A DNA stretch of 7,491 nt from Gammaproteobacteria bacterium UBA2168 (GTDB lineage Bacteria; Pseudomonadota; Gammaproteobacteria; Pseudomonadales; Azotimanducaceae). This document shows positions 5,452 to 7,491 of the stretch, piece by piece (positions within the stretch are counted from its first letter, which is position 1; each line of letters opens with the position of its first letter). The stretch is taken from positions 1 through 7,491 of the forward strand of contig DCWG01000155.1 in the NCBI GenBank assembly GCA_002327525.1, written 5' to 3'. The position numbers were made by a program, and so were the translations under genes. The notes beneath the pieces are model-generated. The model was not told the origin of the DNA and searched no databases. It saw nothing but the letters and a program-made list of their open reading frames with translations.

Positions 5452-6291
5452 ATGAAAACCTATCGAACCCTCGATGTGGACAACCTCACACCAAACCTCG
5501 GCGGTGAGGTGGTCTCGTCCATCGATCTTGCTCACCTGACCCGCGATCAGATCGACGAACTTCGTCTCGCCTTTCGGGACCGGCTGGTACTCGTGTTCCG
5601 TGCCCAGCGCCTGACACGCGATCAGCACAAGGCATTCGGGCGCCTGTTCGGGGATCTGCACCCCCATCCGGCCAAGACCAATCTCGGATTGCCCGGTGAT
5701 CCGGAGATCTTCGATATCCGGATTACCTCAAAAACCCGGGTAGCCAATGGCGAGGCCTGGCATTCGGATCTCTCCTGCGAACCGCTGCCCCCCATAGCTT
5801 CGGCGCTGTACATCACCCAGACACCGCCCTCGGGCGGCGGTGACACCCTGTTCGCCAACATGCACGAGGCGTTTGAGACGCTATCTGCACCCATACGCGA
5901 GTGGCTGGGCGGACTGACGGCGTTTCACGACGGGCGGAAGGATCTCAAGGCCTATGGATTTGAACTGCGTCCCGAGCAGACCTATCCGAGCGCAAGTCAT
6001 CCGGTGGTGGTGCGTCACCAGGACACGGGCCGGCGGCTGCTGTTCGTCAATGAACCGTTTACCGTGCGTATCAACGAACTGACAGCGCATGAGAGTGAGG
6101 TGGTGCTCGCGATGCTCTACCGGCACATCGAAACCAGCACTCGTATCCAATGCCGGGTGCGCTGGCAGCCGAACACGGTGGTAGTGTGGGATAATTACGC
6201 GGTGCAGCATCACGCAGTGTGGGACTACTATCCGGAGTCGCGCACGGGGGAGCGGGTGACCGTCAGGGCAACGGTTCCACCCCGTGCCTAG
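5452..6291 (+). CDS. TauD/TfdA-family Fe(II)/2-oxoglutarate dioxygenase
   Basis: A 279-residue non-haem iron oxygenase of the TauD/TfdA family, which couples decarboxylation of 2-oxoglutarate to hydroxylation of a substrate, often releasing sulfite or cleaving an ether. The iron triad is visible: H104 and D106 in WHSDLS (103-108), and the distal histidine H253 in AVQHHAV (250-256). T132 in GGGDTLFANM (128-137) and the RVTVRAT arginines R268/R272 fit 2-oxoglutarate binding. The length is normal. The substrate cannot be read from the sequence; no sulfonate transporter genes are nearby, so taurine is not supported. The ATG at 5452 gives the family-typical N-terminus but has only a weak AGG 12 bases upstream. 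A TAGAAT -10-like box ends six bases before the ATG. A crotonase gene follows after 62 bases, possibly on the same transcript. Confidence 0.9.
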   Translation: MKTYRTLDVDNLTPNLGGEVVSSIDLAHLTRDQIDELRLAFRDRLVLVFRAQRLTRDQHKAFGRLFGDLHPHPAKTNLGLPGDPEIFDIRITSKTRVANGEAWHSDLSCEPLPPIASALYITQTPPSGGGDTLFANMHEAFETLSAPIREWLGGLTAFHDGRKDLKAYGFELRPEQTYPSASHPVVVRHQDTGRRLLFVNEPFTVRINELTAHESEVVLAMLYRHIETSTRIQCRVRWQPNTVVVWDNYAVQHHAVWDYYPESRTGERVTVRATVPPRA

Positions 6292-6353
6292 GCAGTGCGC
6301 GGCAGAGCGTGCTACGTTGACGCCCGGCGCAATTCGAGATTAGAAGGAAGAAC

Positions 6354-7157
6354 ATGTCCGCAGAAAAAGAACTGCTGGTAGAAGACCGCGGCGCGGTACG
6401 GTGGCTCACGCTGAATCGACCGGAGGCGATGAACTCCATCACCGGCCAGATGCTCAGTGACCTCAACGAGGCGCTCAAGTCCGCGGACGATGACCCGGAC
6501 GTGCGTGTGGTGGTGCTCACGGGGGCCGGGCGCGCTTTCTGTGCGGGCCTCGATCTCAAACAAGCGGCGCGAGGGGAGGGCATCGGCGGGGCCGGTCTTG
6601 CCACCGCCGGCGCACGTCACTACTCCACGCGGGAAATCTGTACCGTGACGCTGCAGAGAATGGACACACCCGTGATTGCATCGCTCAACGGCGCAGCGGC
6701 AGGCTACGGCCTGGACCTGGCCCTCGGCTGCGATATGCGCCTGATGTCTGACAGAGCCATGCTCATGCCGGGTTTCGCCAAGATGGGTGTGGTGCCGGAG
6801 AGCGGCGGCACCTGGTACCTCCCGCGGCTGCTCGGTTGGGCGAAAGCGTGCGAGGTGGCGATGCTGGGCGAGATGCTGAACGCGGAGCAGTCCGAGTCTT
6901 ATGGCCTGGTCAACGCCGCGGTGCCGGCAGACGATCTCGAGACAGTGACCACCGAGTGGGCTGAGAAGATCGCGAACAATGCGCCGCTGGCGATAACGGA
7001 ACTGAAACGTCTGTTTCGTCATGGCCTCACTCAAGACTTCGAGAGTCACTCACATCATGTGCTGATGTCGGTGTTGAATCTGTTTCGTTCCAATGATTTT
7101 CGGGAAGGCGTGCAGTCGTTCGCTGAGAAGCGCCCGCCGAAGTTCTCCGGGGACTAG
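6354..7157 (+). CDS. Crotonase-fold acyl-CoA enzyme (hydratase/isomerase family)
   Basis: A 267-residue member of the enoyl-CoA hydratase/isomerase superfamily. The CoA/oxyanion-hole motifs are AFCAGLDL at residues 61-68 and NGAAAGYGLDLALGCD at 112-127. The two glutamates of true enoyl-CoA hydratase (E144 and E164 in the rat enzyme) align by eye with D121 and F141, so straightforward hydratase activity is doubtful. Instead an acidic residue sits in GVVPESGG (E149), where PaaG-type isomerases and delta3,delta2-enoyl-CoA isomerases place theirs, followed by the typical TWYLPRLLG. An isomerase-like reaction is therefore more likely; the substrate is unknown. The ending EKRPPKFSGD is typical of the family. 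The ATG has AGAAGGAAG (6342-6350) just upstream. It follows the dioxygenase in the same direction. Confidence 0.88.
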   Translation: MSAEKELLVEDRGAVRWLTLNRPEAMNSITGQMLSDLNEALKSADDDPDVRVVVLTGAGRAFCAGLDLKQAARGEGIGGAGLATAGARHYSTREICTVTLQRMDTPVIASLNGAAAGYGLDLALGCDMRLMSDRAMLMPGFAKMGVVPESGGTWYLPRLLGWAKACEVAMLGEMLNAEQSESYGLVNAAVPADDLETVTTEWAEKIANNAPLAITELKRLFRHGLTQDFESHSHHVLMSVLNLFRSNDFREGVQSFAEKRPPKFSGD

Positions 7158-7220
7158 ATGGTCAAGCAGATCCCGTTTGGGTCGGATAGCGAGCCGGTCG
7201 AGGAGATGGTGAACGGTTGA
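7158..7220 (+). CDS. Possible 20-codon ORF abutting the crotonase stop
   Basis: An ATG directly follows the crotonase TAG in the same frame and opens 20 codons to a TGA at 7218-7220 (begins MVKQIPFG, ends EEMVNG). GGGGA lies six bases before the ATG. Third codon positions are GC-rich, as in real genes here. Its stop overlaps the -35 box of the tRNA promoter. It may be a microprotein, a former C-terminal extension of the crotonase, or chance; I do not recognise it. Confidence 0.18.
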   Translation: MVKQIPFGSDSEPVEEMVNG

Positions 7221-7246
7221 CACTGCGGGGGGCGGACGCCTAGTAT
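7217..7246 (+). promoter_or_regulatory. tRNA operon promoter with GC-rich discriminator
   Basis: A perfect -35 box TTGACA (7217-7222), an 18-base spacer and TAGTAT (7241-7246, four of six to the -10 consensus), followed by the discriminator TCCGCGCC. The start would be near 7253, giving a leader of about 37 bases before tRNA-Ala. The form is that of a stable-RNA promoter under growth-rate/ppGpp control, by analogy with known tRNA and rRNA promoters. Confidence 0.75.
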
Positions 7247-7289
7247 TCCGCGCCTTCGCGATCACGCGCAGTCGTGACGCCAACCGAAT

Positions 7290-7365
<76 letters not shown>

Positions 7366-7403
7366 GTACTTACGGAGTGCCGGCCAGGCTGGCTTACTAT
7401 TTA

Positions 7404-7479
7404 GTCCCCATCGTCTAGAGGCCTAGGACACCGCCCTTTCACGGCGGTCACAGGGGTTCGAATCCCCTAGGGGACGCCA
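7404..7479 (+). tRNA. tRNA-Glu (anticodon TTC)
   Basis: A 76-base cloverleaf with encoded CCA, very close to the E. coli tRNA-Glu sequence. The anticodon stem CCGCC/GGCGG encloses CTTTCAC with anticodon TTC at 7438-7440. The T stem AGGGG/CCCCT encloses TTCGAAT, and the discriminator base is G. The acceptor stem pairs at positions 1-6 (GTCCCC with GGGGAC), but position 7 (A, 7410) faces position 66 (A, 7469), leaving a mismatch at the base of the stem. It is the substrate of the GltX encoded at 172-1647. No terminator is visible in the 12 bases left before the window edge. Confidence 0.97.
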
Positions 7480-7491
7480 TTTTATCGCGTC

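Noticed and set aside
6317..6346. TTGACG with TAGAAG as a promoter for the crotonase gene
   Set aside because: The -10 candidate overlaps the Shine-Dalgarno and would put the transcription start at the ATG, leaving the clear ribosome-binding site untranscribed.

Overview
The window looks like part of a chromosome from a GC-rich (about 60 percent by eye) proteobacterium, most likely a gammaproteobacterium. The evidence is the type and length of its glutamyl-tRNA synthetase, a tRNA-Ala(GGC)/tRNA-Glu(TTC) pair with encoded CCA ends that resembles the E. coli genes, and a PanC/CoaX pair of the kind used by gammaproteobacteria with type III pantothenate kinase. There is no sign of phage, insertion sequence, CRISPR or plasmid. 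Most genes are housekeeping or ordinary metabolic genes.

Layout from left to right. Positions 3-74 may hold the last codons of an upstream plus-strand gene. A promoter with a perfect -10 box and a GC-rich discriminator precedes gltX (172-1647, plus), followed after 30 bases by a small DUF1330 gene (1678-1974, plus). Five bases later begins the convergent minus-strand block, read right to left: a four-TM membrane protein (5309-4857), a small XRE regulator (4855-4628), then after a 267-base leader panB (4360-3572), panC (3575-2808, ATGA overlap with panB) and coaX (2777-1980). Diverging rightward from the membrane gene are a TauD-type Fe(II)/2-oxoglutarate dioxygenase (5452-6291) and a crotonase-fold enzyme (6354-7157). 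A well-formed stable-RNA promoter (7217-7246) then drives tRNA-Ala (7290-7365) and tRNA-Glu (7404-7479).

How the parts fit. panB, panC and coaX form a vitamin B5-to-CoA block: ketopantoate formation, condensation with beta-alanine, and phosphorylation of pantothenate. panD and a ketopantoate reductase are not present here. The membrane protein and XRE regulator form a compact two-gene module whose promoter carries repeated sites that could be its own operators. gltX makes the synthetase that charges the tRNA-Glu at the other end of the window, and the promoters of both share a nearly identical GC-rich discriminator, which suggests parallel growth-rate or stringent control.

The most unusual structures are (1) the panB leader, where a stable GC hairpin contains the panB ribosome-binding site and a short Arg-rich upstream ORF runs through it and ends in an ATGA overlap with the panB start; (2) repeated ATGTCT elements 42 bases apart around the membrane/XRE promoter; and (3) an A7-A66 mismatch in the acceptor stem of tRNA-Glu.
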